From Thiohalocapsa sp. (GTDB lineage: Bacteria; Pseudomonadota; Gammaproteobacteria; Chromatiales; Chromatiaceae): a stretch of DNA of 64,000 bases. The notes beneath the pieces were generated by a model that saw nothing but the letters and a program-made list of their open reading frames with translations, did not search any database and had not been told where the DNA came from. The DNA is taken from positions 1 to 64,000 of the forward strand of contig JANQFX010000011.1 of assembly GCA_028277725.1 (NCBI GenBank). The letters run 5' to 3'. Shown piece after piece: positions 52,232 to 63,803 of the stretch (its first letter is position 1; each line of letters begins with the position of its first letter). Position numbers and translations under genes: made by a program.

Positions 52232-54078
52232 GCAACCGGTTCGCCATTGGTATCGACCTCGGCACCACCCACTCGGCGCTGTCCTTCGTCGAGACGGCCA
52301 AGAGCGAGGGTGAGGAGGTCGAGCAGCAGCTCATGCCCATCCCACAGCTGGTGGACCCGGGCTCGGTGGAGGAACGGCCGATGTTGCCGTCGTTCCTCTA
52401 TCTGCCGCACCCGGACGAGCTGCGCGAGTCCGATCTCGGACTGCCCTGGCCGAGCCCGCCGGGCCAGGTCATCGGTGAGCTGGCCCGCAAGCAGGGTGCG
52501 AACACGCCCATCCGGTTGGTGTCCAGCGCCAAGAGCTGGCTCTGTCACCCGGATGTAGACCGCAAGGCGGCGATCCTGCCGCCCGAGGTGCCCGAGCAGA
52601 TAAAGCAGGTCTCGCCCTTCGACGCCAGCATCGCCTTCCTGACCCACCTGCGTGAGGCCTGGAACGGGCTGCACGGCTTCGACCCCCTCGGCGAGCAGGA
52701 GGTCACGGTGACGGTTCCCGCCTCCTTCGACCCGGCGGCGCGGGAGCTGACCGCCGAGGCCGCCCGAGCCATCGGCATCGAGCACCTGGTGTTGCTGGAG
52801 GAACCCCAGGCGGCCCTCTACAGCTGGGTCAACGACAGCAAGGGCAAGTGGCGGCACGAGGTCAAGGTCGGCGACATCATCCTCGTGGTGGACGTCGGCG
52901 GCGGCACCAGCGATTTCTCGCTTATCGCCGTCACGGAACAGGACGGCGCCCTGGAACTGACCCGCATCGCCGTCGGCGAGCATATCCTGCTCGGCGGCGA
53001 CAACATGGACCTGACCCTGGCGCACCTGGTCAAGCAGAAGCTCAAGTCGCAGGGGGTGGACTTGGATCGCTGGCAGCTCCAGGCCCTCACCCACGGCTGT
53101 CGGGTTGCGAAGGAGGGCCTGCTTGCCGACGAGTCGCTGGAGTCGGTGCCCATCGTGGTGCCGAGCCGCGGCGCCAAGCTTATCGGCGGCAGCATCCGGA
53201 CCGAGCTGACCCAGGCCGAGGTCACCGCCGTGCTCATCGACGGCTTTTTCCCCGAGTGCGCCATCACCGACCACCCCGCGCAGCGGGCCCGCGGTGCGCT
53301 GACCAAGGTCGGCCTGCCCTTTGCACAGGATCCGGGCGTTACCCGCCACCTGGCCGCCTTCCTCAACAAACAGGCGGGCGCTACCGATGACCTCGACGGC
53401 TTCGTGGAACACGCCCACTGGGCGACCTTCCTGCACCCGACGGCGGTGCTCTTCAACGGCGGCGTATTCAACGCATCGGTGCTGCGCGATCGGGTGCTGG
53501 AGGTCATCAACCACTGGCTGGCCGCAGAAGACGCGCCGCCGGCGCGGCTTCTGGAGTCTCGCGACCTCGACCTCGCCGTCGCCCGTGGTGCCGCCTTCTA
53601 TGCCTATGTGCGCAAGCACGGCGGCATCCGCATCCGCGGCGGTACGTCGCACTCCTACTACGTCGGCGTCGAGCGCAGCATGCCCGCCATCCCCGGAATG
53701 GAGCCGGAACTACACGCGCTCTGCGTTGTGCCCTTCGGGCTGGAGGAGGGCTCCGAGCCCGTCTCCGCGCCGCAGGAGTTCGGCCTGGTGGTGGGTGAGC
53801 CGGTGCGGTTCCGGTTCTTCGGCTCCAGCGTGCGCCGCGACGACCAAGTCGGCGACCTGCTGGAGGAGTGGCCCGATGACGAACTCGAGGAGCTGGAGGA
53901 GATCCAGACCAACCTGCCGGCGGACGGGCGCAAGAAGGGCGAGGTGGTGCCCGTCCGCCTGCAGGCGTCGGTGAGCGAGGTCGGTACCTTGGAGCTGGAG
54001 GCGATCCCGCTTACCGGCGAGGGCGAGCCCTGGCAGGTGTCTTTCAATACGCGTGGCGACTCGCAGGGCGGGGCCTAG
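52228..54078 (+). CDS. Hsp70-family ATPase (DnaK-like, DUF2760-associated)
   Basis: A 616-residue Hsp70-type protein. The nucleotide-binding domain has the phosphate-1 motif IGIDLGTTHSALSFVE, the phosphate-2 motif VVDVGGGTSDFSL and an adenosine-like motif VLFNGGVFNASVLRD. The C-terminal part is short, acidic (EEWPDDELEELEEIQ) and unlike the DnaK substrate domain, so it is not the housekeeping DnaK. Starts with GTG overlapping the DUF2760 gene. In other genomes a second, larger Hsp70 gene often follows; here the next gene is on the opposite strand. Confidence 0.93.
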   Translation: MSNRFAIGIDLGTTHSALSFVETAKSEGEEVEQQLMPIPQLVDPGSVEERPMLPSFLYLPHPDELRESDLGLPWPSPPGQVIGELARKQGANTPIRLVSSAKSWLCHPDVDRKAAILPPEVPEQIKQVSPFDASIAFLTHLREAWNGLHGFDPLGEQEVTVTVPASFDPAARELTAEAARAIGIEHLVLLEEPQAALYSWVNDSKGKWRHEVKVGDIILVVDVGGGTSDFSLIAVTEQDGALELTRIAVGEHILLGGDNMDLTLAHLVKQKLKSQGVDLDRWQLQALTHGCRVAKEGLLADESLESVPIVVPSRGAKLIGGSIRTELTQAEVTAVLIDGFFPECAITDHPAQRARGALTKVGLPFAQDPGVTRHLAAFLNKQAGATDDLDGFVEHAHWATFLHPTAVLFNGGVFNASVLRDRVLEVINHWLAAEDAPPARLLESRDLDLAVARGAAFYAYVRKHGGIRIRGGTSHSYYVGVERSMPAIPGMEPELHALCVVPFGLEEGSEPVSAPQEFGLVVGEPVRFRFFGSSVRRDDQVGDLLEEWPDDELEELEEIQTNLPADGRKKGEVVPVRLQASVSEVGTLELEAIPLTGEGEPWQVSFNTRGDSQGGA

Positions 54079-54141
54079 CGTAGAGCATGTTCATGGCAAT
54101 TCGGCGCCGCTGTAATAGGGCCAAACCGGCGCATTCGCGGC

Positions 54142-56379
<2,238 letters not shown>

Positions 56380-56503
56380 TGTGCAGCAGCCGGGCGCCGC
56401 GGCGGATGACCGGATACCAACCTGGGTCAATCATCCTCAAGAATCCTGGGGCCTGATGTCCGAGGCCGCAGGATCTGAGATCGGAATGTCAGAGGTCCGC
56501 GGC

Positions 56504-57622
56504 TCAGCGGGCGCTGGCGAAGGCGCGGCGCACGGCGGCATCGATCGCCTCCGCCTGGCGTTCGATATCGGCCACCAAGGCCAACTGTCGCCGTGCCTTG
56601 TCCAGGTTCTCGCCGGGATACCGAACGCGGAAGTAGCGGTTCCCCCCGAGGTGGTCTGTGAGGAACCGGATACCGAGTTCCAGCGGGATGAGGCGGATCG
56701 CCGGCGCGATGAGGTCGAGTTCCTCGGTGTCGAGCAGGCCCGCACTGGTCTCGGCGTAGCCCGACAGCAGGGCCTCGGCCAGGCCGACATCGAAGCGCGC
56801 GGAGTCGGCCCCTGCTTCCCCGGCGCGGTTGCAGCAGGAGCGCAGGCAGTCGCCGATGTCGTGGTGAAGTAGGCCGGGCTGCACCGTGTCCAGGTCGATG
56901 AGACACAGCGCCCGCTCGCCGGCGACGTCGAACAGCAGGTTGTCCAGCTTGGGATCACCATGGATCACGCGCGTCCGGGTGCGACGGTTGGCCCAGGCCC
57001 TCTCCAGGACTTGGACCAGACTGCGACGGGCGTCGATGGCCGAGAGCAGGTCCCGCTCGGTCTGGTCCGGATCGGCCCCCGACACCACGGTGTCGAGGGC
57101 GGTGAGGTAGGCCGGCGTGTCGTGGAAGCCCGGCAGGGTGACGGCAATTGCACTCGGGTCCAGCGCGGCGCCGAGCCGATGGAAGTGCCCCAGCACCCGG
57201 CCGACCTCCCGCGCCTGGCCGGCGTGCGCCAGGGTGTGCAGGGTGCGGCTGGGTTCGATGCACTCGCCGAGTCGCCAGAGGTTGCCGTCGGCGTCGCGCA
57301 CGAAGGGGAGGCCGTCGGCATGGTAGAGCGCCGGCACCCGTACGCCGAGTTGTGGATGTGCCAACGATGCCGCATGCAGGGCCGCCAGGTTGTGCATGAT
57401 CCGCTCCGGCGCGGGGAACACCGAACCATTGATCCTCTGAAGGACGAAGGCCCGGGCGGGGGTCTCGACTCGATAGGTCTCGTTGATGAGGCCATCGCCG
57501 AGTGGGGCGATGAGGAGTCCTGAACCGGAGTCGCCAAGGAAGCGACGAGCGATGTCGAGCAGCTGGGGCTCGGGCAGCGTGCGGCGGTTGGCCGGATTGG
57601 GCTCGGCGTCGGTGTCGGTCAT
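56504..57622 (-). CDS. APH-family sugar kinase, NahK-like
   Basis: A 372-residue kinase with the aminoglycoside-phosphotransferase fold. The start of the domain, LGDGLINETYRV with FVLQRINGSVFPAPE and IMHNL, is very like N-acetylhexosamine 1-kinase (NahK). The catalytic loop is VIHGDPKLDNLLF and the metal site LIDLDTVQPG. It probably phosphorylates a sugar at C1. Followed by the GH13 gene 124 bases on, in the same direction, suggesting a joint role in saccharide use. Confidence 0.87.
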   Translation of the reverse strand: MTDTDAEPNPANRRTLPEPQLLDIARRFLGDSGSGLLIAPLGDGLINETYRVETPARAFVLQRINGSVFPAPERIMHNLAALHAASLAHPQLGVRVPALYHADGLPFVRDADGNLWRLGECIEPSRTLHTLAHAGQAREVGRVLGHFHRLGAALDPSAIAVTLPGFHDTPAYLTALDTVVSGADPDQTERDLLSAIDARRSLVQVLERAWANRRTRTRVIHGDPKLDNLLFDVAGERALCLIDLDTVQPGLLHHDIGDCLRSCCNRAGEAGADSARFDVGLAEALLSGYAETSAGLLDTEELDLIAPAIRLIPLELGIRFLTDHLGGNRYFRVRYPGENLDKARRQLALVADIERQAEAIDAAVRRAFASAR

Positions 57623-57981
57623 GGCCGCGGGTTGTACCAGTTGGTGCCCAGGCGGAGCAACGGTTTCCGATTCGATATGCCGTTGTCGACCTTGGGGAGT
57701 CGATGCGCTTGTTGGCGGCTCTACCATGTAAGGCGCTGACTGACTGCTGGTTCCGCGGCAAACGCGGGACCACCCATTGGGTGATGGGCGCCACGGTCGC
57801 CAGAGCGTGCAACCGCACTGAGGACGATAGGGCGGCCTGCCTTGCGGCACCATCGCCGACGTCGCGGCGTGGAGCTGACAAGACTCCGCATTCCTTACCC
57901 ATTTGGCGGCTGGACAGCTTGCCTTAGGGCCCCGATACTTCGGCCGAGTCAGGTGAATTCACCCAGCTGGAGAGTCGTCCG
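57623..57981. promoter_or_regulatory. upstream region of cytochrome c' with 12-bp palindrome
   Basis: 359 bases between divergent genes with no coding signal. A perfect 12-bp palindrome, GGTGAATTCACC (57952-57963), lies 18 bases before the cytochrome c' start codon, close to where an operator would act. The shorter CACCC-ATT-GGGTG repeat lies further upstream. The regulator is not known. Confidence 0.4.
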
Positions 57982-58446
57982 ATGCAAAAGTCCGTTTCGA
58001 TCGCCGCAATGACCCTATCCCTGTCCATCGCCGGCGCCGCCGTCGCTGAGCAGTTGTCGCCGGAGGAGCAGATCCTTACCCGTCAGGCAGGCTACAGCTT
58101 CATTTCCTGGAACATGGGCAAGATCAAGGCCAACCTTGAGGGCGAGTTCAGCCAGCAGCAGGTCGCCGCCGCCGCCAACGCCATCGCCGGCATTGCCAGC
58201 TCTGGCATGGGCGCCCTGTATGGCCCGGGCACGGACAAGGACATCGGCGACGTCAAGACCCGCGTCAAGCCGGCGCTTTTCACCGAGCGGCAGCAGGTCG
58301 GCGAGCTTGCAGGCAACTTCGTGCAGGCCGCCAACATGATGGCCGAGGCCGCCTCCATGGCCGAGAGCGCGCAGGACGTCAAGGGCGCCTTCATGGATCT
58401 GGGCGAGAGTTGTAAGGCGTGCCACAAGGAGTTTCGGAAGGACTGA
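57982..58446 (+). CDS. cytochrome c'
   Basis: A periplasmic four-helix-bundle cytochrome of 154 residues with a signal peptide (SIAAMTLSLSIAGAAVA). The haem site CKACH (~146-150) is near the C-terminus, as always in this family, followed by KEFRKD. The N-terminal helix has ILTRQAGYSFISWNMGKI. Cytochromes c' bind NO and can protect against nitrosative stress. The ATG has a GGAGAG site. Its neighbour is a convergent cytochrome b561 gene, a common pairing. Confidence 0.95.
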   Translation: MQKSVSIAAMTLSLSIAGAAVAEQLSPEEQILTRQAGYSFISWNMGKIKANLEGEFSQQQVAAAANAIAGIASSGMGALYGPGTDKDIGDVKTRVKPALFTERQQVGELAGNFVQAANMMAEAASMAESAQDVKGAFMDLGESCKACHKEFRKD

Positions 58447-58668
58447 CGACATTTCCGGACACGGGCCTGCCCGGTTTTCTGGACCAAGAGGCCCGCTCCG
58501 CGCGATGCGTGGGGCGGGCATTCATTGCCCTCGTCTGCACTCCGGAGCGCGTGTCGACGGAGACGAGGACACGCTGGACGACTCAGCCGCCGGCCGTCCA
58601 AGAGAGCGGGTAGGTCGGGGTAGCGCCCGAGCACCACGGCACCGCGAACACGGCGTCGGCTCAGCTGG

Positions 58669-59355
58669 TCACCACGCTGGGATGGCGCTCGGCGGCGGTG
58701 GGGGCGGGGGTGGGGGCAATAGTCCGCCATCGGCCACCCAGACCGCGACGCTCGCGACGGCCAGGGCGAGCAGCAGGGCCCAGACCTTGCCACCCCTGGC
58801 CGAGCGGACGGAGGGGTCGTCGGACGCCTTCCAGCCCAGGATCATGGGGCGCACCAAGTTCTTGCCACGCAATGCATAGATCAGGATAGCCGTGATGTGC
58901 AGCGCCACCAGAGTGATGATGATCCACAGCCCCTGGCGGTGCAGGCCCGACAGCCAGGTACTGGTGGAACTGCGCACCGAGTCCGCGAGCGGTCCCTCGA
59001 AGACGATGTCGTCATTGCTGAACAGTCCGCTTATCGCCTGCCAGGTGAGAAAACCCAGCAGCGCGAAAACCGACAGGGCGCCGAGGGGGTTGTGCCCCTC
59101 GCCATGCCAGTTGCCGCGCAGATAGGCAAGGATGCGACCCGGCGTCGGCGCGAATTGTGCGAAGCGAGCGTAGGTCGAACCGAGAAAGCCCCAGACCAGA
59201 CGGAACGCCAGCAGCCAGATGATGACGAGGCCGAGGCGTCCGTGCCACTCGATCCAGTTGCCACCGGTCCAGCCGGTCCAGATCGAAGCGGCGACGGCAA
59301 CGAACAACGCCCAGTGGAAGACTCGGGTGGGTAGGTCCCAGACCTTGATACGCAT
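58669..59355 (-). CDS. cytochrome b561 family protein with polyproline tail
   Basis: A 228-residue di-haem b membrane protein of the bacterial cytochrome b561/Ni-hydrogenase b type. Four spans with haem-ligand His residues (VFHWALFVAVAASIWTG, EWHGRLGLVIIWLLAFRL, LWIIITLVALHITAILIYAL). A fifth hydrophobic stretch near the C-terminus ends in a run of nine prolines (LLPPPPPPPPPSAIPAW). It may move electrons between quinol and cytochrome c'. The ATG at 59355 has a GGAG site. Confidence 0.9.
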   Translation of the reverse strand: MRIKVWDLPTRVFHWALFVAVAASIWTGWTGGNWIEWHGRLGLVIIWLLAFRLVWGFLGSTYARFAQFAPTPGRILAYLRGNWHGEGHNPLGALSVFALLGFLTWQAISGLFSNDDIVFEGPLADSVRSSTSTWLSGLHRQGLWIIITLVALHITAILIYALRGKNLVRPMILGWKASDDPSVRSARGGKVWALLLALAVASVAVWVADGGLLPPPPPPPPPSAIPAW

Positions 59356-59640
59356 GGGGTACGGCTCCGTTGAGTGGCGGTACCGGGACCGCCCGCCGGC
59401 ACCGGAGGACGATGCTCTGGCGCTTGGCGGGGCAATCCGGACGTGTCGGGCGTTCCGGGCCGGGTGATGCGGATGCGGAGATACTGCGATCGAGGCGCCA
59501 AAGACCTGTCCGCTCACGCGCCATTTTCCGATGTCGACGCCCAGCCCTGTGCTATCATGCCAGGTTTCGCCAACGTCTTAGAATCACTATCCCGTCGCGG
59601 ACAAACCCGTTGGCGACAGAATAATAAGGAGCCTATCGCA

Positions 59641-59892
59641 ATGTCCAAGGGCCAGAGTCTACAAGACCCTTTCCTGAATCAGCTTCGCCGGGAGCGCATC
59701 CCTGTCTCGATCTTCCTGGTGAACGGAATCAAGCTTCAGGGGCAGATCGAGTCGTTCGATCAGTTCGTCGTTCTGCTGAAGAACAACGTCAGCCAGATGA
59801 TCTACAAGCACGCGATCTCCACCGTCGTCCCGGCGCGCAACGTCAAGCTACCGCCGGCGCAGGACGGTGAGCCCGAAGAGGGGAATAGCTGA
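59641..59892 (+). CDS. hfq: RNA chaperone Hfq
   Basis: A ring-forming Sm-like RNA chaperone that pairs small RNAs with mRNAs. 83 residues: [20 protein letters not shown] at the start, the Sm1 core [20 protein letters not shown] and Sm2 [15 protein letters not shown] are all intact. The start at 59641 has an AAGGAG site. First gene of hfq-hflX-hflK-hflC; miaA, which often precedes hfq, is absent. Confidence 0.98.
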   Translation: MSKGQSLQDPFLNQLRRERIPVSIFLVNGIKLQGQIESFDQFVVLLKNNVSQMIYKHAISTVVPARNVKLPPAQDGEPEEGNS

Positions 59893-60015
59893 TCCGCCGC
59901 GCGGCCCGCATCGATCCGGTTCCGGTGGCGCCATGGCGTGCCGCTTTCCGTCGCGGCAGTTCCTGCATGGGGTCGGCTGGCCCTTGCTTCGCATCCCGGG
60001 CGTCCGGCGCTCCCT

Positions 60016-61371
60016 ATGTTTGATCGACCCGACTCCGGAGAGCGAGCGATCCTCGTCCAGTTGGCACTGGGCCAGGAGCCCGTGGACGATGCGCGCGAAG
60101 AGCTCGAGCTTCTGGCGAAGGCGGCGGGTGCGGATGTCGTCGGTTTCCTAGGCGGCTCTCGGGCTACCCCGGAGCCGCGGCACTTCATCGGAACCGGCAA
60201 GGCCGAGGAATTGTCGAAGCTCGTAGTCGCGACAGGTGCGGAACTGGTCATCGTCGACCATGCCCTCAGCCCGGCACAGGAGCGGAACCTCGAGCGGCTG
60301 CTCAAGTGTCGAGTCGTAGACCGGAGCGGTCTGATTCTGGACATCTTCGCGCAGCGGGCCCGATCGTTCGAGGGCAAGCTCCAGGTCGAGCTGGCTCAGC
60401 TGCGTCACCTGTCCACCCGTCTGGTGCGAGGTTGGACCCACCTCGAACGGCAGAAGGGCGGTATCGGCCTGCGCGGCCCGGGTGAGACGCAGCTGGAAAC
60501 GGACCGTCGATTGCTCGGAAAGCGCATCGCGATGTTGCGCGACCGGCTTGCCCGCATTGAGGTGCAGCGCGGTCAGGGCAGGCGGGCTCGCGAGCGGCGC
60601 GAGGTCCCGACGGTGTCCCTGGTCGGCTACACCAACGTCGGCAAATCGACGCTCTTCAACCGGCTGACGTCGGCTAAGGTGCTTGAGGCCGATCAGCTCT
60701 TTGCGACACTGGACCCGACGCTGCGGAGGTTGCCGTTGCCCGCGGGGCTCGATGCGGTGTTGGCGGATACAGTCGGCTTCATCCGGCAACTGCCGCACGA
60801 ACTGGTGGCTGCCTTCCGGGCGACGCTCGACGAGACGCGCTCCGCTGATCTGCTGCTACACGTGGTCGACGCCGATCCCGTGGAGCGTGCCCGGCACATC
60901 GATGACGTCGAGTCCGTGCTCGACGAAATCGGCGCCGGCGGGGTGCCGAAGATCATGGTCTACAACAAGATCGACGCGCTGGCGACGGACGATGGCCCGA
61001 TGCTGCCGCGGGTGGATCGGGCGGAGGACGGCACGATTGCGCGGGTCTGGCTGTCCGCGGCGATGGGCGAGGGGATCGAGCTCCTGCTAGAGGCCATCAC
61101 GGAGCGCCTGTCCCAGGGTGTCGTACGCCAGCGACTGCTACTGGGCCCGCAGGACGGCGCGCTCCGTGCTTGGTTGTTCCGTCACGCGTCGGTGGAGTTC
61201 GAGCAGCACACGGACCTCGGCGGCTGGGAGATACACGTGTCCATGCCGGCGCAGCGCTGGCAGCGCGCCATGCACGCCGACGACGGGCTCGGTCGCCGGC
61301 TGAGTGAGATTGCGGCGCCGCCGACAGAGGCCCCGGCCCACGGCACTCTTGCGCTGGCATTGTCGCGTTGA
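60016..61371 (+). CDS. hflX: ribosome-associated GTPase HflX
   Basis: A GTPase that splits or rescues stalled ribosomes under stress. 451 residues. The N-terminal HflX domain contains HFIGTGKAEEL and VDRSGLILDIFAQRARS; a coiled linker and the Gly-rich GGIGLRGPGETQLE follow; the G domain has GYTNVGKS (P loop), DTVGFIRQLP and NKID. Lies 123 bases after hfq. ATG at 60016 gives the usual family start. Confidence 0.96.
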   Translation: MFDRPDSGERAILVQLALGQEPVDDAREELELLAKAAGADVVGFLGGSRATPEPRHFIGTGKAEELSKLVVATGAELVIVDHALSPAQERNLERLLKCRVVDRSGLILDIFAQRARSFEGKLQVELAQLRHLSTRLVRGWTHLERQKGGIGLRGPGETQLETDRRLLGKRIAMLRDRLARIEVQRGQGRRARERREVPTVSLVGYTNVGKSTLFNRLTSAKVLEADQLFATLDPTLRRLPLPAGLDAVLADTVGFIRQLPHELVAAFRATLDETRSADLLLHVVDADPVERARHIDDVESVLDEIGAGGVPKIMVYNKIDALATDDGPMLPRVDRAEDGTIARVWLSAAMGEGIELLLEAITERLSQGVVRQRLLLGPQDGALRAWLFRHASVEFEQHTDLGGWEIHVSMPAQRWQRAMHADDGLGRRLSEIAAPPTEAPAHGTLALALSR

Positions 61372-61613
61372 CGGTCGGCACTCGCGGCGGCCAGCCGCCT
61401 CGGAGTCTTTGCGTCGTCCGCTGGCGGCGCTAGTGGTGCGGGCCAGACCGGGCGGAGTCTGACTCCGGCGGACGTCGACCGGGTCACGCGTCTTGATATC
61501 ATCACGGCAGGGCGGCACTTGCCCCAATTTGAACCAACGTGCTGGCGCGGATGTGCCGGTGCAGACAGGGCTCAGGGCGGAGCCTCGGATAACCCACGAG
61601 TTTCGGAGACACT

Positions 61614-62756
61614 ATGGCTTGGAACGAGCCCGGAGGCGGCGGCAAAGACCCCTGGGGGAACAACCCCAACAATGCGGGTCCGCCTGATCTCGACGAGATC
61701 GTTCGCAAATTGCAGGAACGCATCGGTGGCCTGTTCGGCGGCAAAGGCGGCGGTGGTGGAGGCGGCGGTGGCGACATCAGCAAGCGCACCATCGGCGTCA
61801 TCGTCGCCGTGCTGTTCATCGGCTGGCTGTTCACCGGCATCTACATCGTCGATCCCGCCGAACGCGGCGTCGTGCTGCGTTTCGGCGCCTACACCAAAAT
61901 GACCGAACCGGGGCCACACTGGCACATTCCGTACCCGATCGAGTCCGTGCAGATCGTCAACGTGGATGAAATCTCATCGTTCAGCCACAAGGCAGCGATG
62001 CTGACCCAGGACGAGAACATCGTCGACGTCGAGTTGACGGTGCAGTCTCGAATCCAGGACGCGGCAAACTACCTTTTCCAGGACCAGGCGCCTGAGAAGA
62101 CGCTGCGCGATGCCACCGAGACAGTGGTGCGTAAGACCATCGGCGGTAGCAAGCTCGACTTCGTCCTCACTGAGGGCCGTAGTGCCATTGCTGTAATGAT
62201 CCAAGACCGCGTCCAGGACCTGATGGACCAGTACAAAACGGGCCTGCTTGTCACTTCCGTCAACATGCAGCCGGCCAAGCCGCCGGAGCCCGTCAAAGAG
62301 GCCTTCGACGACGCCATCAAGGCTCGCGAGGACAAGGAACGACTGGAGAACCAGGCCGAGGCCTATGCCAATGAGATCGTGCCCCAGGCACGAGGCGAGG
62401 CGGCTCGGGCCGTGGCCGACGCGAAGGCCTATCGCGACCGGGTCATCGCCGAGGCTGAAGGTCAGACGTCGCGATTCACCTCGGTGCTCTCCGAGTACAC
62501 CAAGGCGCCCGAGGTCACGCGTGAGCGTCTGTACATCGAGGCCATGGAAGGGGTTTTGAGCGAGAGCAACACCGTGTTGCTGGATGTGCCGGGCGGCGAC
62601 AGCCTGATGTATCTGCCGCTGGATCAGCTGATGCGCAAGGCGAATGCGTCGACGCCCCAGGCCTCGATCCAGGGTCGGGCACAGCCCGCCACCGCCAGCA
62701 CGCGCACGGTCGATTCGCGCGCGCGCTCGACGTCCCGTGACCGGAGGAGCCGCTGA
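61614..62756 (+). CDS. hflK: FtsH protease modulator HflK
   Basis: Forms with HflC the membrane cage around FtsH. 380 residues. The N-terminus is Gly-rich (EPGGGGKDPWG and a run of Gly), one span follows (IGVIVAVLFIGWLFTGIYIV), then a SPFH/band 7 domain and a long helix. A Thr/Arg/Ser-rich tail closes it. The ATG has a CGGAG site, and its stop overlaps the hflC start by one base. Confidence 0.97.
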   Translation: MAWNEPGGGGKDPWGNNPNNAGPPDLDEIVRKLQERIGGLFGGKGGGGGGGGGDISKRTIGVIVAVLFIGWLFTGIYIVDPAERGVVLRFGAYTKMTEPGPHWHIPYPIESVQIVNVDEISSFSHKAAMLTQDENIVDVELTVQSRIQDAANYLFQDQAPEKTLRDATETVVRKTIGGSKLDFVLTEGRSAIAVMIQDRVQDLMDQYKTGLLVTSVNMQPAKPPEPVKEAFDDAIKAREDKERLENQAEAYANEIVPQARGEAARAVADAKAYRDRVIAEAEGQTSRFTSVLSEYTKAPEVTRERLYIEAMEGVLSESNTVLLDVPGGDSLMYLPLDQLMRKANASTPQASIQGRAQPATASTRTVDSRARSTSRDRRSR

Positions 62757-63718
62757 TGGACGACCTCAAGAAGATCATGTTGCCGGCGGGCCTGGTCCTG
62801 CTCGGCCTGATCGTGTACGCCTCGACCTTCACCGTTCAGCAGTACGAGACGGCCATCAAGCTGCGTTTGGGTGAGATCGTCGGCAGCGACTACGAGCCCG
62901 GTCTCCATCTCAAGGTGCCCTTGCTCAACAATATCCTGAAGTTCGATGCCCGCATTCAGACCCTGGACTCACGTCCGGAGCGCTTTCTGACCATCGAAAA
63001 GAAGGACGTGATCGTCGACTCCTACGCCAAGTGGCGCATCAGCAACGCAGCCCAGTTCTTCCGCTCCACGGGCGGTGACTCGGCGCGTACCGCGCGCCTG
63101 TTGTCGGAGCGCATCAATACCAGCCTGCGCAACGAGTTCGGTAAGCGCACGATTCAGGAGGTAGTGTCCGAGGATCGGCTCGAGTTGATGACCGCGCTGA
63201 CCAAGGAAATCGACACCCAGGCGATGGAGCTGGGCGTCGACGTGGTCGATGTGCGAGTGAAGAAGATCGACCTCCCGCCGGAGGTCAGCGAATCGGTTTA
63301 CAACCGCATGCGGGCCGAGCGCGAGCGCGTCGCGCGCGATCTCCGCGCCAAGGGCTCCGAGGCGGCGGAGCGTATCCGTGCCGATGCCGATCGCCAGCGT
63401 ACGGTCATCCTCGCCGATGCCTACCGCGAGGCCGAGGAGACGCGTGGTCTGGGCGATGCCAAGGCCGCCGAGACCTACGCCAACGCGTACACGGCTGATC
63501 CGGAGTTCTACGCCTTCTATCGGAGCCTGAACGCTTACCAGCAGTCGTTCGCCAACTCGGACAGCACGCTGGTCATCTCGCCGGATACGGAGTTCTTCAA
63601 GTTCTTCCGCAGCATGAACGGGGCGTCCGTCGCCCCCGACGCCGAGCCCGACGTGGCGGCCCGACCCCAGTCGGCGCAGCCCTTCTCGCCCTACGGGTTC
63701 AGCTCCCGAGCCGACTAA
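62756..63718 (+). CDS. hflC: FtsH protease modulator HflC
   Basis: Partner of HflK. 320 residues with one N-terminal span (IMLPAGLVLLGLIVYASTF), a SPFH domain (VQQYETAIKLRLGEI, LTIEKKDVIVDSYAKW) and the AERERVARDLRAKG helix, ending with a short tail (SSRAD). Starts inside the hflK stop (ATGA overlap), so translation is coupled. Confidence 0.97.
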   Translation: MDDLKKIMLPAGLVLLGLIVYASTFTVQQYETAIKLRLGEIVGSDYEPGLHLKVPLLNNILKFDARIQTLDSRPERFLTIEKKDVIVDSYAKWRISNAAQFFRSTGGDSARTARLLSERINTSLRNEFGKRTIQEVVSEDRLELMTALTKEIDTQAMELGVDVVDVRVKKIDLPPEVSESVYNRMRAERERVARDLRAKGSEAAERIRADADRQRTVILADAYREAEETRGLGDAKAAETYANAYTADPEFYAFYRSLNAYQQSFANSDSTLVISPDTEFFKFFRSMNGASVAPDAEPDVAARPQSAQPFSPYGFSSRAD

Positions 63719-63739
63719 CGCGCAACGGAGTGCCCTGGT

Positions 63740-63803
63740 CCCGGCTTCGCACGACGCGAGCCGGGTTGCGGCAGACCCCGCGTTCGCGCCCGGTACGGGC
63801 GCG
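63740..63803 (+). terminator. paired hairpins after hflC
   Basis: CCCGGCT (63740-63746) pairs with AGCCGGG (63759-63765) and, past one bulged T, CGC with GCG. A second stem, CGCGCCCG (63785-63792) with CGGGCGCG (63796-63803), is followed by GTTT. They begin about 20 bases past the hflC stop and likely end this operon. The remaining 63804-64000 shows no supported gene. Confidence 0.6.

Noticed and set aside
54079-54141. Terminator between the convergent Hsp70 and amylase genes
   Set aside because: Only short imperfect pairing and no T tract on either strand.
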